From assembly GCA_030427805.1 (NCBI GenBank), contig JAUICP010000006.1, forward strand, positions 202,364-266,363: a stretch of DNA of 64,000 nucleotides, written 5' to 3'. This DNA comes from Bdellovibrionia bacterium (GTDB taxonomy: Bacteria > Bdellovibrionota > Bdellovibrionia > Bdellovibrionales > JAGQZY01). Position numbers and translations under genes: made by a program. Each line of letters begins with the position of its first letter. Position 1 is the stretch's first letter. Shown here one piece after another: positions 17,888-26,154 of the stretch. The notes beneath the pieces were generated by a model. It was not told where the DNA came from. It worked only from the letters and a program-made list of their open reading frames with translations, and did not search any database.

Positions 17888-18754
17888 TTAAAACCATTGA
17901 ATTTCTTGATGGGGAAACTCGACCCAAGCCTCGGACCTTGGAAAGCCCGTGGGACGCTTTACAGTTCTACCGCGGAATTTAAGGTAGGCGGTAATGGCCC
18001 CTAAGAACGCATCAAAGCTGTGTGGGCGATCAATCATCTTGCGTAAATCCTGTTCGTATATAAACACGATTTCATTTTCTACGAGTTGTCTTAAAATAAA
18101 CTCACGACATTCGTCTGAATCAATTGCGTGCCTATGAAATCGCAAATAACTTTTCTGAATCCGTAAATCGCAACCGATTCTCCAGAGACTCAGCTTGGGG
18201 TAAAACTCAATACACGGGGTTTTGATCCGACGAACCAAAAACTGAGCCCTTGCTCCGAGCGGAGCTCCATTAGCCCCTAAAGCTGCCGGAGGAAAAAACT
18301 GTTCTTCGAGTTCATTTGAAATATAGTGCTCAACACATCTTTCTGTATAGGGCGTAAATATTTTATTGGGTCTCTTCTTTTTAGCTCTCTTACGATGAAC
18401 TTTCCAAAGCCATTTAATCTCGGGTTCGTCACAAGCTTCGTAACCCGGACATTTCAATCGACAACGCATACATTTGGGCATCTTTAAGGGGGCATCAAAA
18501 GCGATTAATTCGAGATTCTTTTCTTCTTTTTCGAGTAAACTGTAAAGGTAGTAATCCGAAGACTTTTCTTTTGAGGCTTTTATGGGTTCGTGGAGATCCC
18601 GCATAAACAATTTCTCTTCAGAGGGATAATACTCTAAAACCGAAACAGCGGTCTTATCAGACTTCCCGCCGCCGAGACAAACTCCCGCAAAGCGATGGAC
18701 CTTTAGTTTTTTCTTTTTAGAAGATGCAGCCTTCTTAGTCGTCTTCTTCGCCAT
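17888..18754 (-). CDS. DUF429-like protein (RNase H-fold predicted nuclease)
   Basis: Chosen start: the ATG at 18754, which overlaps the stop of the GHMP kinase gene as TAATG; a start five codons earlier is possible. A ~20-residue Lys/Ala-rich N-terminus precedes an RNase H-like fold with GVCLGGGKSDKTAVSVLEY and LELIAFDAPL, as in the DUF429 family of predicted nucleases. A Cys cluster (CMRCRLKCPGYEAC) inserted after the second strand could bind zinc. C-terminal DAFLGAITAYL fits the family's last acidic helix. No biochemical function is established for the family. Confidence 0.65.
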   Translation of the reverse strand: MAKKTTKKAASSKKKKLKVHRFAGVCLGGGKSDKTAVSVLEYYPSEEKLFMRDLHEPIKASKEKSSDYYLYSLLEKEEKNLELIAFDAPLKMPKCMRCRLKCPGYEACDEPEIKWLWKVHRKRAKKKRPNKIFTPYTERCVEHYISNELEEQFFPPAALGANGAPLGARAQFLVRRIKTPCIEFYPKLSLWRIGCDLRIQKSYLRFHRHAIDSDECREFILRQLVENEIVFIYEQDLRKMIDRPHSFDAFLGAITAYLKFRGRTVKRPTGFPRSEAWVEFPHQEIQWF

Positions 18755-19740
18755 TAATGAGTTCGCCAAATCTTATAGTCGAGCACCGAGAAGTCGGCTT
18801 CTGACAGGTGGTCTTCGACTTTCTTTTTTACTTCAGGAGGACTTAAAACTAAAACACAACCTCCACCACCAGCACCACATACCTTAATCGCCTTGGCCCC
18901 ACTATCTAAAGCAAGTTCTTTTAATTTAAGAATGCGTTCATTAATATAAGAGGTCGAAAGTTCCATGCGTGCCGAAAACTCGTGGGTAAAAAGTCGGCCC
19001 ATTTCTTCGATATCAAAATTTTTGACCAAGGAACTCATCTGCTCTGCTACTTGATTAATCTGATTCAATGCACCTAAGACTTTTTCATCTCCTTCGAGTG
19101 CACCTTTAATTATCTCCCAGTTATTCAAACCCGAATGATGGGGTTGCCCCGTATAAACCAGCGAGAGGCAAGACTCTAAGGGACTCATGTCGATCGTCGG
19201 ACTCTCCCATTCCACTGAACCCATTTTATAGTCAATAAGACACAAGCCACCTTTAAGGGCCGGAATATAATCTTGAGTTCCAGCTGGCTTTCCTAAAATT
19301 TGAGTCTCTAGGTCTCGAGCTAAACTGACCATCTCCCAGTCAGATAAATTTTTGTCGTAAAAATCAGTAAATGCTTTTATCAATGAAATACAAAGAGATG
19401 AACTTCCCCCTAGGCCACCACCAATGGGACTCTCCGAATGAAGTTCAATGGTAACCCCATCGGGCTTCCAATAGGAAATATGTGGCTTGAGCAAAGTGAG
19501 TTCATTATCTGGACAGCCAAGCAAATCCAACCATGAATTAAAACTCTTCTGATACTTCAGGTCCGGGCAATTCACCAAGACCTTTTCTTGATCATTAGAT
19601 GACAAGTGAACCTCTGTTTTTACATCGATCCCCAAGTTGATGGTTTTTGCGCCCCCGAATAGGCAATATAAAGGCCAACAGTCTATAGTTCCACCGGCTA
19701 AATCAATTCTCGTAGGCGATTGATAGCTCACTTTTTTCAT
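18754..19740 (-). CDS. GHMP-family sugar/mevalonate-type kinase
   Basis: The 328-residue protein has all three GHMP motifs: PTRIDLAGGTID at the N-terminus, the ATP loop SPIGGGLGGSSSL (~105-117), and KVCGAGGGGCVLV near the C-terminus. The AGGTID opening resembles heptose-7-phosphate, fucose or related sugar kinases more than galactokinase; the substrate is unassigned. Its ATG overlaps the stop of the DUF4340 gene (ATGA) and its stop overlaps the DUF429 start (TAATG). A small-molecule kinase embedded in a gliding-type ABC operon is unusual. Confidence 0.82.
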   Translation of the reverse strand: MKKVSYQSPTRIDLAGGTIDCWPLYCLFGGAKTINLGIDVKTEVHLSSNDQEKVLVNCPDLKYQKSFNSWLDLLGCPDNELTLLKPHISYWKPDGVTIELHSESPIGGGLGGSSSLCISLIKAFTDFYDKNLSDWEMVSLARDLETQILGKPAGTQDYIPALKGGLCLIDYKMGSVEWESPTIDMSPLESCLSLVYTGQPHHSGLNNWEIIKGALEGDEKVLGALNQINQVAEQMSSLVKNFDIEEMGRLFTHEFSARMELSTSYINERILKLKELALDSGAKAIKVCGAGGGGCVLVLSPPEVKKKVEDHLSEADFSVLDYKIWRTH

Positions 19741-21137
19741 TTCACGTCTTTCGTTTCTTTTGACTTATCTTCTGGCTTGTTCGTCGACTCACCTTTTTGC
19801 CCACTGCTATTTTTTGCTACGAGCAATCCTTGCAAGAGTGGCTCAATATCACCACCAGGTATGGCCACAACGTCGCTTCCGAGGTTTGTTTTTACTGGAT
19901 AGTAATCTTCTTTACCCTGCTGAGGGCTTAAATTCTTTTTAAACTTCTTGCCCCAAACTAATTCAAAAAGAATCTGCCCCTTTTTATCTTTTATCTTAAT
20001 TTGAGGATCTTTCGGAAAAGTCTTCGGATTATCCTTTAGAAGACGAATGGGCCGCAGGTTCACAATTTGATTTAAAAGACTGTCGACTCGAGCGGTATTG
20101 AGGCCACTCTTTCCCGCTGGCTCTTTTAGCTTCCAATCACTTTCCTCTTTTACAATGGTAAACTGGTTACTCTCGTTGATATCGATTTGATCAATTTCTG
20201 ACCTCTTCAGCTTAAACAAGTAATTGAGATCATAGTAATCGGCCTCAGGCTTTAAAAACGACTCTATGACGTTACTGTATACTTTTCCGACGGCAGATTT
20301 ACCCGTTGCTTTTACATAGGTGTATTTGTTTTCGTCAGCATTTGCCCCAAATCCGATTCGATATTCTCCGTTTAACTCGATTTCTAACTTTGGTTTTCTC
20401 AAGCCAAACTGCTTCTTATTAAAGTCCTCATCAATCAAGTCAATGAGTCTCAGGTCATTAAGACTTCGCAGGAGTTTATCGACTTCCTTTGAATTTAACT
20501 TTCTTTCGGCATTTCCTTTGAGCTGCCACTGCTCCTCATTCTGACTGAGATTAAGTAAGGTATCCCCTTCAAAATCTATCTTAATTTCTTGAATAGGATT
20601 CACCACTACCAAACGTTTATCTCTAAACTCAAAAAGTGGCTTCTTGTAGTAAGAATCAATTTGATTGTTAAAAATCATAAGACGTTTATTGCTCAAATCG
20701 AAAATATACGAATTTCCATCGTAGGTCTTTTGCGTCCCGATGTGGAACTCATAAACCTTGCCATCGCTCGTTCCAATCGCAAACTTCTTAAATCCACCGG
20801 TCAGCCCGTAATCTTCTTTAGAAAACTCTTCACCGGTATCAAAGGCAATCGATTGACTCTTCATTACAATCAAGCTCTTAACGAGACTCGTGACTCTTTG
20901 TTGATCGGCAACCTCTTCGACAGGAGTATGTATAAACCACTGCCCGTCTTTATATGAAAATTCTTTAATATCCTTTCCATTGGCGAGACTAAAACTGCTG
21001 ACGTCTTTTTCCTCGACATTAATAAGGCGCGCTTGTTCCTGCTCTTCTTCGGCTTCTTTCTTGTCTTGTTCGTATACCCCAAAGTATCCGTAGGCGACTA
21101 CTGATAGAACAATAGCAGCAAAAACTAGAGTTCTCAT
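19737..21137 (-). CDS. DUF4340 protein of Gld-type ABC operon
   Basis: The 466-residue protein has one N-terminal membrane helix (residues ~3-20), a charged Glu/Gln linker, and then repeated beta-rich modules typical of DUF4340 (FSYKDGQWFIHTPVEEVADQQRV, with similar modules beginning near 175 and 330). It ends in a Lys/Asp/Glu-rich tail. DUF4340 genes regularly follow GldG-type permeases, and this protein is coupled to the permease by an ATGA overlap. It is probably periplasmic and membrane-tethered, as an accessory part of the transporter. Confidence 0.85.
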   Translation of the reverse strand: MRTLVFAAIVLSVVAYGYFGVYEQDKKEAEEEQEQARLINVEEKDVSSFSLANGKDIKEFSYKDGQWFIHTPVEEVADQQRVTSLVKSLIVMKSQSIAFDTGEEFSKEDYGLTGGFKKFAIGTSDGKVYEFHIGTQKTYDGNSYIFDLSNKRLMIFNNQIDSYYKKPLFEFRDKRLVVVNPIQEIKIDFEGDTLLNLSQNEEQWQLKGNAERKLNSKEVDKLLRSLNDLRLIDLIDEDFNKKQFGLRKPKLEIELNGEYRIGFGANADENKYTYVKATGKSAVGKVYSNVIESFLKPEADYYDLNYLFKLKRSEIDQIDINESNQFTIVKEESDWKLKEPAGKSGLNTARVDSLLNQIVNLRPIRLLKDNPKTFPKDPQIKIKDKKGQILFELVWGKKFKKNLSPQQGKEDYYPVKTNLGSDVVAIPGGDIEPLLQGLLVAKNSSGQKGESTNKPEDKSKETKDVK

Positions 21138-23482
21138 GAGCTCCTCCTTCTAAACCAAGTCACGGCCCCTCCACCAAGAAATAAAAGCGGCAAAGGGAGA
21201 ATGAATGCTAGAAGATAAATAGAAGCTTCGGTTTGCAACATATTGATCTGGGTTGTTTCGGCCATTTTAGGTCGAATCCCTATGACATCGGTATCATCCG
21301 TTAGGTAGTTAATGCTATTCAGAGCTAAGTTGTAGTTAAGCTGGTTCTTAATATCAACATTCGAGAGAAAATCACTATCCCCAAAAATAATGGCCTTAAA
21401 CTCGCTATCTGAAGTTTTGAGAGTTGGCGTACCATCTTCGGGCTCGAGACGCTTTAGCTTTCCTGTAACTAGGTAGCCTAGAGTAAAAGGACCATTTCCA
21501 ACAACCGGTGCATCTTCTTTTAACTCCGACACACTCTGGGTCTTGGTTTGAGAAGTAATCAACTCCTCATATTTAAAGTTTTTAGCGTCAGCCGTTTTCT
21601 TAAGTGGGGATGCTATTGTGTGAAGCGAAGGTGACTCAGGAAAGTCTCTGGTAATTTCGCTGGCTTTTGAGGGGATTCCAAAAGATGTCGTCGGGCCACG
21701 ACCCACTAACTGGCCAGTATCATCGAGAACAATATGGTCTGCAAACTCAACACCTAATTTTTCAGTGAGCTCACCTACATTATGTTCTTGCGCCGGATCT
21801 GCTGCGATCAAAAGTCGCCCACCATTAAAGGCAAAGTCCGTTAGCTTCTTAATCTCCCCGTCTAAAAGAGCCCTTTGCGGGCCAATGATAGCGATGAGAC
21901 TCGCATTCTCAGGCACATCCTGATTTCGCAAATTAAGTGACTTAACTTTATAAAACACGCTCTCTAGCTCTTCCTTTAAGAAGGAAAGAGCCTGTGGTTC
22001 GTTCTCTTTGGCATCAAGTGGAAACTCGCCATGGCCAGTGACAAAGTAAATGACCTTTTCTTCATCCTTCGTCAATTTTGTCATGACTTTTGTGAAGTCT
22101 TCTTCGGAGACATTCTTCACAACTTTCTTGCGACCCTTATAGCTCATAAAAAGTCCATAGGCTCCTCGATTGAACCCAAACTCCTTTGCTATATTAGGTT
22201 TTTTAACCACGTTGTGGTTTTCGTAAACGACTTTCTTTGTATAGTTCTCGTAATTTCGAATTAATGGGCCAACTTGTTGCTCAACTTCAGTTCTCACACG
22301 AGGGTCAGCAAATAAAAGAACAATTCGCAAGTGATCATCGAGAGCCGCAAGCACTTTTTGCGTTTGACTGGACAATGTATTGACTTGATTAGGAGTTACA
22401 TCCCAAGTGACATCTCTTTTATAGGTTATGTAATTGATTGCAACCAAAAGCACAAATATTAAAGCTCCAACCGCGCCCACGTTGATTCCCCGTCTCGTGG
22501 TCTTTAGAGCTAAGAAAGAACTAAAGAGTGTAAACTCGAGTGCTACCGCCAGGCCCAGGAACATAATGGCCAGACCTAAAAGAACCCACAAAAAGTCATA
22601 CCAGGCACCCATTAAAAATGAGGAAACGAGGGTTGTAACACCAAAAATTCCAGACAAAATAAACAGAATTTTCGACGCCAGTCCGACCTTCTTTCCTTCA
22701 AGGGACACCATTGAAAATTTAATGGCGTTCTCTGCTAACATCCCGAGAAACAAACACAAACTCAAAAACAAAACCAAAGAACTGAGTTTGATAACACCGC
22801 TGAGGAGATCATTGAAATGGGTCATGATAGCGATATGTTTAAAAATTGAAATCACTACAGGGTTTGTCGAAAGGTCCGCCCCAATGGCCACAAGGAATAA
22901 ACTTAAATTAAAAACAAGTGCTATAAAAACACTGAGCACACTACTTTGAGTTAAGGCCGAGGCAAACAGGCCTGCAGCGACATAGCAAGCCGCCACCATA
23001 GCCATCCCGATGTATGAAGAGAGTAATGGCCCCCAGGCAAAGTCTGCAAATAATGATGCGCTTATTGGGTAAAGCGACGAGACAAAAATCAAAACCCAAG
23101 AAGCAGCAACACCACTGAGAAACTTGGCAAAAACAATCTGCCAGGCTTCAACCGGACTCGTCCAAAGAAGGTCGAACGTCTTTTGCCTTTTTTCTTCTGA
23201 AATAAGACGCATGGTTAAAGCTGCCACGGCAAAAATCATCAGGAAATTGACGAGACCCACGTGATTTTTAAAAAGGTGTTCTTGGATATTCAGCCCCTGC
23301 ATTTCTCCTCGCGAACGACTCGCTACTTGGAGTGATAGTTGAGAAAACTGCCAAATGCCCGTGTAAAACATAAGTGACCAGATGGCCGTACAAAAAAATG
23401 TAATTATATAAAAGAGAGGACTTACAAAAATCGCCTTAAAGTCTTTCCAAAACAATGTGGCAACACTTCGAATTGCATTCAT
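21134..23482 (-). CDS. Fused ABC permease GldF-GldG
   Basis: The 782-residue protein joins an ABC-2-type permease (residues ~1-260, six hydrophobic segments, FWKDFKAIFVSPLFYI at the start) to a GldG-like auxiliary part. The second half has another membrane helix (GALIFVLLVAINYIT), the GldG-type periplasmic domain (DVTPNQVNTLSSQTQKVL, VTGHGEFPL, FNGGRLLIAADPA), and a final helix with LLFLGGGAVTWFRRR. In Flavobacteria, GldF and GldG are separate and act with GldA in gliding and secretion; here they are one polypeptide. It overlaps both neighbours by ATGA. Confidence 0.88.
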   Translation of the reverse strand: MNAIRSVATLFWKDFKAIFVSPLFYIITFFCTAIWSLMFYTGIWQFSQLSLQVASRSRGEMQGLNIQEHLFKNHVGLVNFLMIFAVAALTMRLISEEKRQKTFDLLWTSPVEAWQIVFAKFLSGVAASWVLIFVSSLYPISASLFADFAWGPLLSSYIGMAMVAACYVAAGLFASALTQSSVLSVFIALVFNLSLFLVAIGADLSTNPVVISIFKHIAIMTHFNDLLSGVIKLSSLVLFLSLCLFLGMLAENAIKFSMVSLEGKKVGLASKILFILSGIFGVTTLVSSFLMGAWYDFLWVLLGLAIMFLGLAVALEFTLFSSFLALKTTRRGINVGAVGALIFVLLVAINYITYKRDVTWDVTPNQVNTLSSQTQKVLAALDDHLRIVLLFADPRVRTEVEQQVGPLIRNYENYTKKVVYENHNVVKKPNIAKEFGFNRGAYGLFMSYKGRKKVVKNVSEEDFTKVMTKLTKDEEKVIYFVTGHGEFPLDAKENEPQALSFLKEELESVFYKVKSLNLRNQDVPENASLIAIIGPQRALLDGEIKKLTDFAFNGGRLLIAADPAQEHNVGELTEKLGVEFADHIVLDDTGQLVGRGPTTSFGIPSKASEITRDFPESPSLHTIASPLKKTADAKNFKYEELITSQTKTQSVSELKEDAPVVGNGPFTLGYLVTGKLKRLEPEDGTPTLKTSDSEFKAIIFGDSDFLSNVDIKNQLNYNLALNSINYLTDDTDVIGIRPKMAETTQINMLQTEASIYLLAFILPLPLLFLGGGAVTWFRRRSS

Positions 23483-24447
23483 GACAGGGCCTCCGAATCA
23501 TCACTTTTTTCGTTCGCTGAATCACGGTTTGTTAGTTTAATAAAGATGTCTTCTAGATTAACAGATGCGGCTTTTAACTCTAATAAGCCCAATCCTTTTT
23601 TTACAACTCGACTGGCAATATCTGATTGTAACTCTTCGGAGCCATTGAATTCGAGAGTCAAATGGGTTCCCTTGCCATTAGCTCGAGAATTCAAAGAGTA
23701 AACTCCGTCCAGTGCCATCAACTCATCTTCAATATCTTTTTTATAATCGAGAACTCGAATTTCTAAACTCTTATGCCCCTGAACTTTTTTGGTCAGTTCC
23801 TCGAGGCTGTCTTTAGCAACAATTCGCCCCTTATTGATGATAATGATTCGTTCACAGGTCGCTTGAACCTCGGGCAGTATATGAGTTGAAAGAATAATTG
23901 TATGTTCTCCGCGCAAGCTCTTTATCAGCTCTCTGACTTCAGCGACCTGCCGCGGATCGAGCCCAACCGTGGGTTCATCAAGTATTAAAACCTTTGGATT
24001 CGATACGAGAGCTTGAGCAATTCCCACCCTTTGACGAAATCCCTTAGAAAGGTGACCAATGATTCGATTTTTAACTTCACCGAGATTGGTTTTTTCTATG
24101 GCCCCATCGACCAACTTCTTAATTTGGTCCTTAGGGGTGAGTTTAATATTCGCAACAAAATAAAGGAATTCCTCCACACGCTGCTCAAGATAAAGAGGGG
24201 GCGTCTCAGGTAGATAACCGATGCGCTTTTTGACCTCTATTGGATTGTCAAAGACATCCAACCCATCGAGTTTGACCTCGCCACTCGACGGCCCCATGAA
24301 ACCTGAAATGATTTTCATGGTCGTTGTTTTTCCGGCACCATTAGGCCCGAGAAAACCAACGACTTCCCCTTTCTTTACTTCAAAACTAATATCGTCGACG
24401 GCAAGAATACGCCCATAACGCTTTGTGAGATTTTTAATTTCAATCAC
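23479..24447 (-). CDS. ABC transporter ATPase, GldA-like
   Basis: The GTG at 24447 follows GGAGG at nine bases; a TTG three codons earlier sits directly on the Shine-Dalgarno sequence and is less likely. Walker A GPNGAGKTTT, the Q-loop region GYLPETPPLY, signature LSKGFRQRVG (variant of LSGGQ), Walker B VLILDEPTVGLDP and the switch His in STHILPEV are intact. The C-terminal ~90 residues match the DUF4162-like extension of this ABC-2 subfamily. It energises the fused permease encoded directly downstream. Confidence 0.92.
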   Translation of the reverse strand: MIEIKNLTKRYGRILAVDDISFEVKKGEVVGFLGPNGAGKTTTMKIISGFMGPSSGEVKLDGLDVFDNPIEVKKRIGYLPETPPLYLEQRVEEFLYFVANIKLTPKDQIKKLVDGAIEKTNLGEVKNRIIGHLSKGFRQRVGIAQALVSNPKVLILDEPTVGLDPRQVAEVRELIKSLRGEHTIILSTHILPEVQATCERIIIINKGRIVAKDSLEELTKKVQGHKSLEIRVLDYKKDIEDELMALDGVYSLNSRANGKGTHLTLEFNGSEELQSDIASRVVKKGLGLLELKAASVNLEDIFIKLTNRDSANEKSDDSEALS

Positions 24448-24544
24448 GAGCTCCAACCTCCGAAGAAAACTGTATCAAGTTACCTTAATAAGCTAATTCT
24501 TCGGGGTCATTAGTCAAGATTGTCCTTTTTGACAGTCCGTGCCT

Positions 24545-25819
24545 TTATAGGGCTTTAAAACGGATTCTGAGGTTTCGATCGTTCTTGATCGTCACCCGGC
24601 CATGCTTATCACCCTTAATGGGCTGGACATAACGAATTTCCGTGACAATGAGGTCGATAATCTCCCCGTCGCGAAACTCCTTTTTTCCGCCAAGACTGGC
24701 TGAAGCCACGAACTGCCCAGCCTCTTCGAGCTCATGATCTTTAATTTTTCGCCCTTTGTTGCGTCGGAGAATGCCATGACTTCCCGGTAAATCTCGAATG
24801 TGAAGCCAATAGTCCCAGGCCTTTGCTCGGCGCAGTAGTTGAAGATTGTCCTTTCCTGACTTTCCGACATAGAGAAAGAGGTCTTCGGCAATATGACGCT
24901 TTCGCCCTTTTGCCCCCGTCTCCTTAAAAAGATCACCCTTCTCTTTGCTCGATGAACCTGCTTGAATTGAAATTTCCCCGGCTTTGACGCCTTCAAGCTC
25001 TACTTTTAAATCTTCGAGTCGATCATTGAGACCTGCCAATTTTTTACGCTGACTCTTGGCCTTCTCAAAACAGTTATTGATATTCCAAGATAGAGATTCT
25101 TTTGAATCATATAACTCGATAAATTCATCGGCTAGAGCATCGCCTCCCTGGGAAGATAGAATTTCCCCAAGCCTTTGCCAGGTTTCGGGCTTCTTTGCTT
25201 CAATGTCTTTTTCGACTTTAAGAATAGCCTTTTCAATCTTTTTAATGCGCGCTTTTCTAATCTTTTCAGGATCACTCTTTGCTGTTCTATTTTGTTTTTT
25301 CGCAAAGTATTGGTCCCAAATCTCTTGCCTGGACCGAGGCTTTGAGTCCTCCACTAAGGAATCATTAGGATGGGCTTCCAGTTCTTTTGGCTTGAACAAG
25401 TGGACTTCTTTTTCAGGAGTTCTCACACTGAGATTCATCCCGTGTGGAAACATTCGAAAGTCTATATAGGTAGCCTCCTCGTGGCCCAATTGGATTTCAA
25501 TAACCCGACCAAACTCGGCCAACCTTTGAACCTTAAAGACTCTTCTCCCTCGTCCATGGGCTTTTAAAAATAGAAGCACAGGGCTCGATAGATTCTTGTC
25601 TTTGCGCGGGCGTTCAGTGTGGAGAAATACCAGTGGGCAGAGCTTATCGAGAACCAACTGCAGCCACAGGCTTTGAGAATTATTGTAAATCTCTATGAAT
25701 AAACTCGCTCCCGCCATGAAGACATCTTGAAGTTGCCCCCCGACCAAGGGCTGCAAGCTCTCTATAAGTTCGTCAATTTCCAGATTACTGAGTGCTTTCA
25801 AGCAGATACTCCACGCCAT
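24545..25819 (-). CDS. NFACT-family protein, RqcH-like
   Basis: The 424-residue protein has an NFACT-N-like region (LIESLQPLVGGQLQDVFM and following, ~1-150), a charged coiled-coil segment (~170-280), and a C-terminal NFACT-R (DUF814) domain (FLYVGKSGKDNLQLL, DYWLHIRDLPGSHGILRR). RqcH binds 50S subunits with stalled chains and directs alanine tailing. This version is shorter than the ~570-residue B. subtilis protein. The 'DR' pair needed for tRNA recognition appears as GR (EFGRVIEIQ), although the Arg remains. It may be a divergent RqcH or a fibronectin-binding-like paralogue. Confidence 0.8.
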   Translation of the reverse strand: MAWSICLKALSNLEIDELIESLQPLVGGQLQDVFMAGASLFIEIYNNSQSLWLQLVLDKLCPLVFLHTERPRKDKNLSSPVLLFLKAHGRGRRVFKVQRLAEFGRVIEIQLGHEEATYIDFRMFPHGMNLSVRTPEKEVHLFKPKELEAHPNDSLVEDSKPRSRQEIWDQYFAKKQNRTAKSDPEKIRKARIKKIEKAILKVEKDIEAKKPETWQRLGEILSSQGGDALADEFIELYDSKESLSWNINNCFEKAKSQRKKLAGLNDRLEDLKVELEGVKAGEISIQAGSSSKEKGDLFKETGAKGRKRHIAEDLFLYVGKSGKDNLQLLRRAKAWDYWLHIRDLPGSHGILRRNKGRKIKDHELEEAGQFVASASLGGKKEFRDGEIIDLIVTEIRYVQPIKGDKHGRVTIKNDRNLRIRFKAL

Positions 25820-25888
25820 CGGTCTAAAAATTCATTCTTACTGTAAAAGTTTAGCAGGCCCTTCCCGAAACGGAAAGTAGGAGAACGA

Positions 25889-26152
25889 ATGCAAAAAGAG
25901 ACCGACCTACTCTTTCAAATACTTGAGGATTACCTCTACAGCGATCTTTTCGCTGGCGACAGCGAGTCAGAGCTGATCGCAAGGGTCGCCGACGCCTATT
26001 TGGCCCATTTGCTCGATCTAGGAACAATTACCGAAATGTACATCGCAGAAGTCAGAGAAGACATCGAACAAGAGGTACGAGAGATGTACCTCAAGAAAAC
26101 CTATGGTCATTTTAGCTTAAAAGATTTTCGCCGAGCAAAGCCCTTAAAGTAA
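25889..26152 (+). CDS. Small acidic hypothetical protein
   Basis: The 87-residue product has a good ribosome site (AGGAGA, 6 bp before ATG), is acidic and probably all-helical, and lacks cysteines, membrane segments and any known domain. It is divergent from the RqcH-like gene and its stop lies two bases from the convergent lipoprotein gene. Function unknown. Confidence 0.6.
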   Translation: MQKETDLLFQILEDYLYSDLFAGDSESELIARVADAYLAHLLDLGTITEMYIAEVREDIEQEVREMYLKKTYGHFSLKDFRRAKPLK

Positions 26153-26154
26153 GA

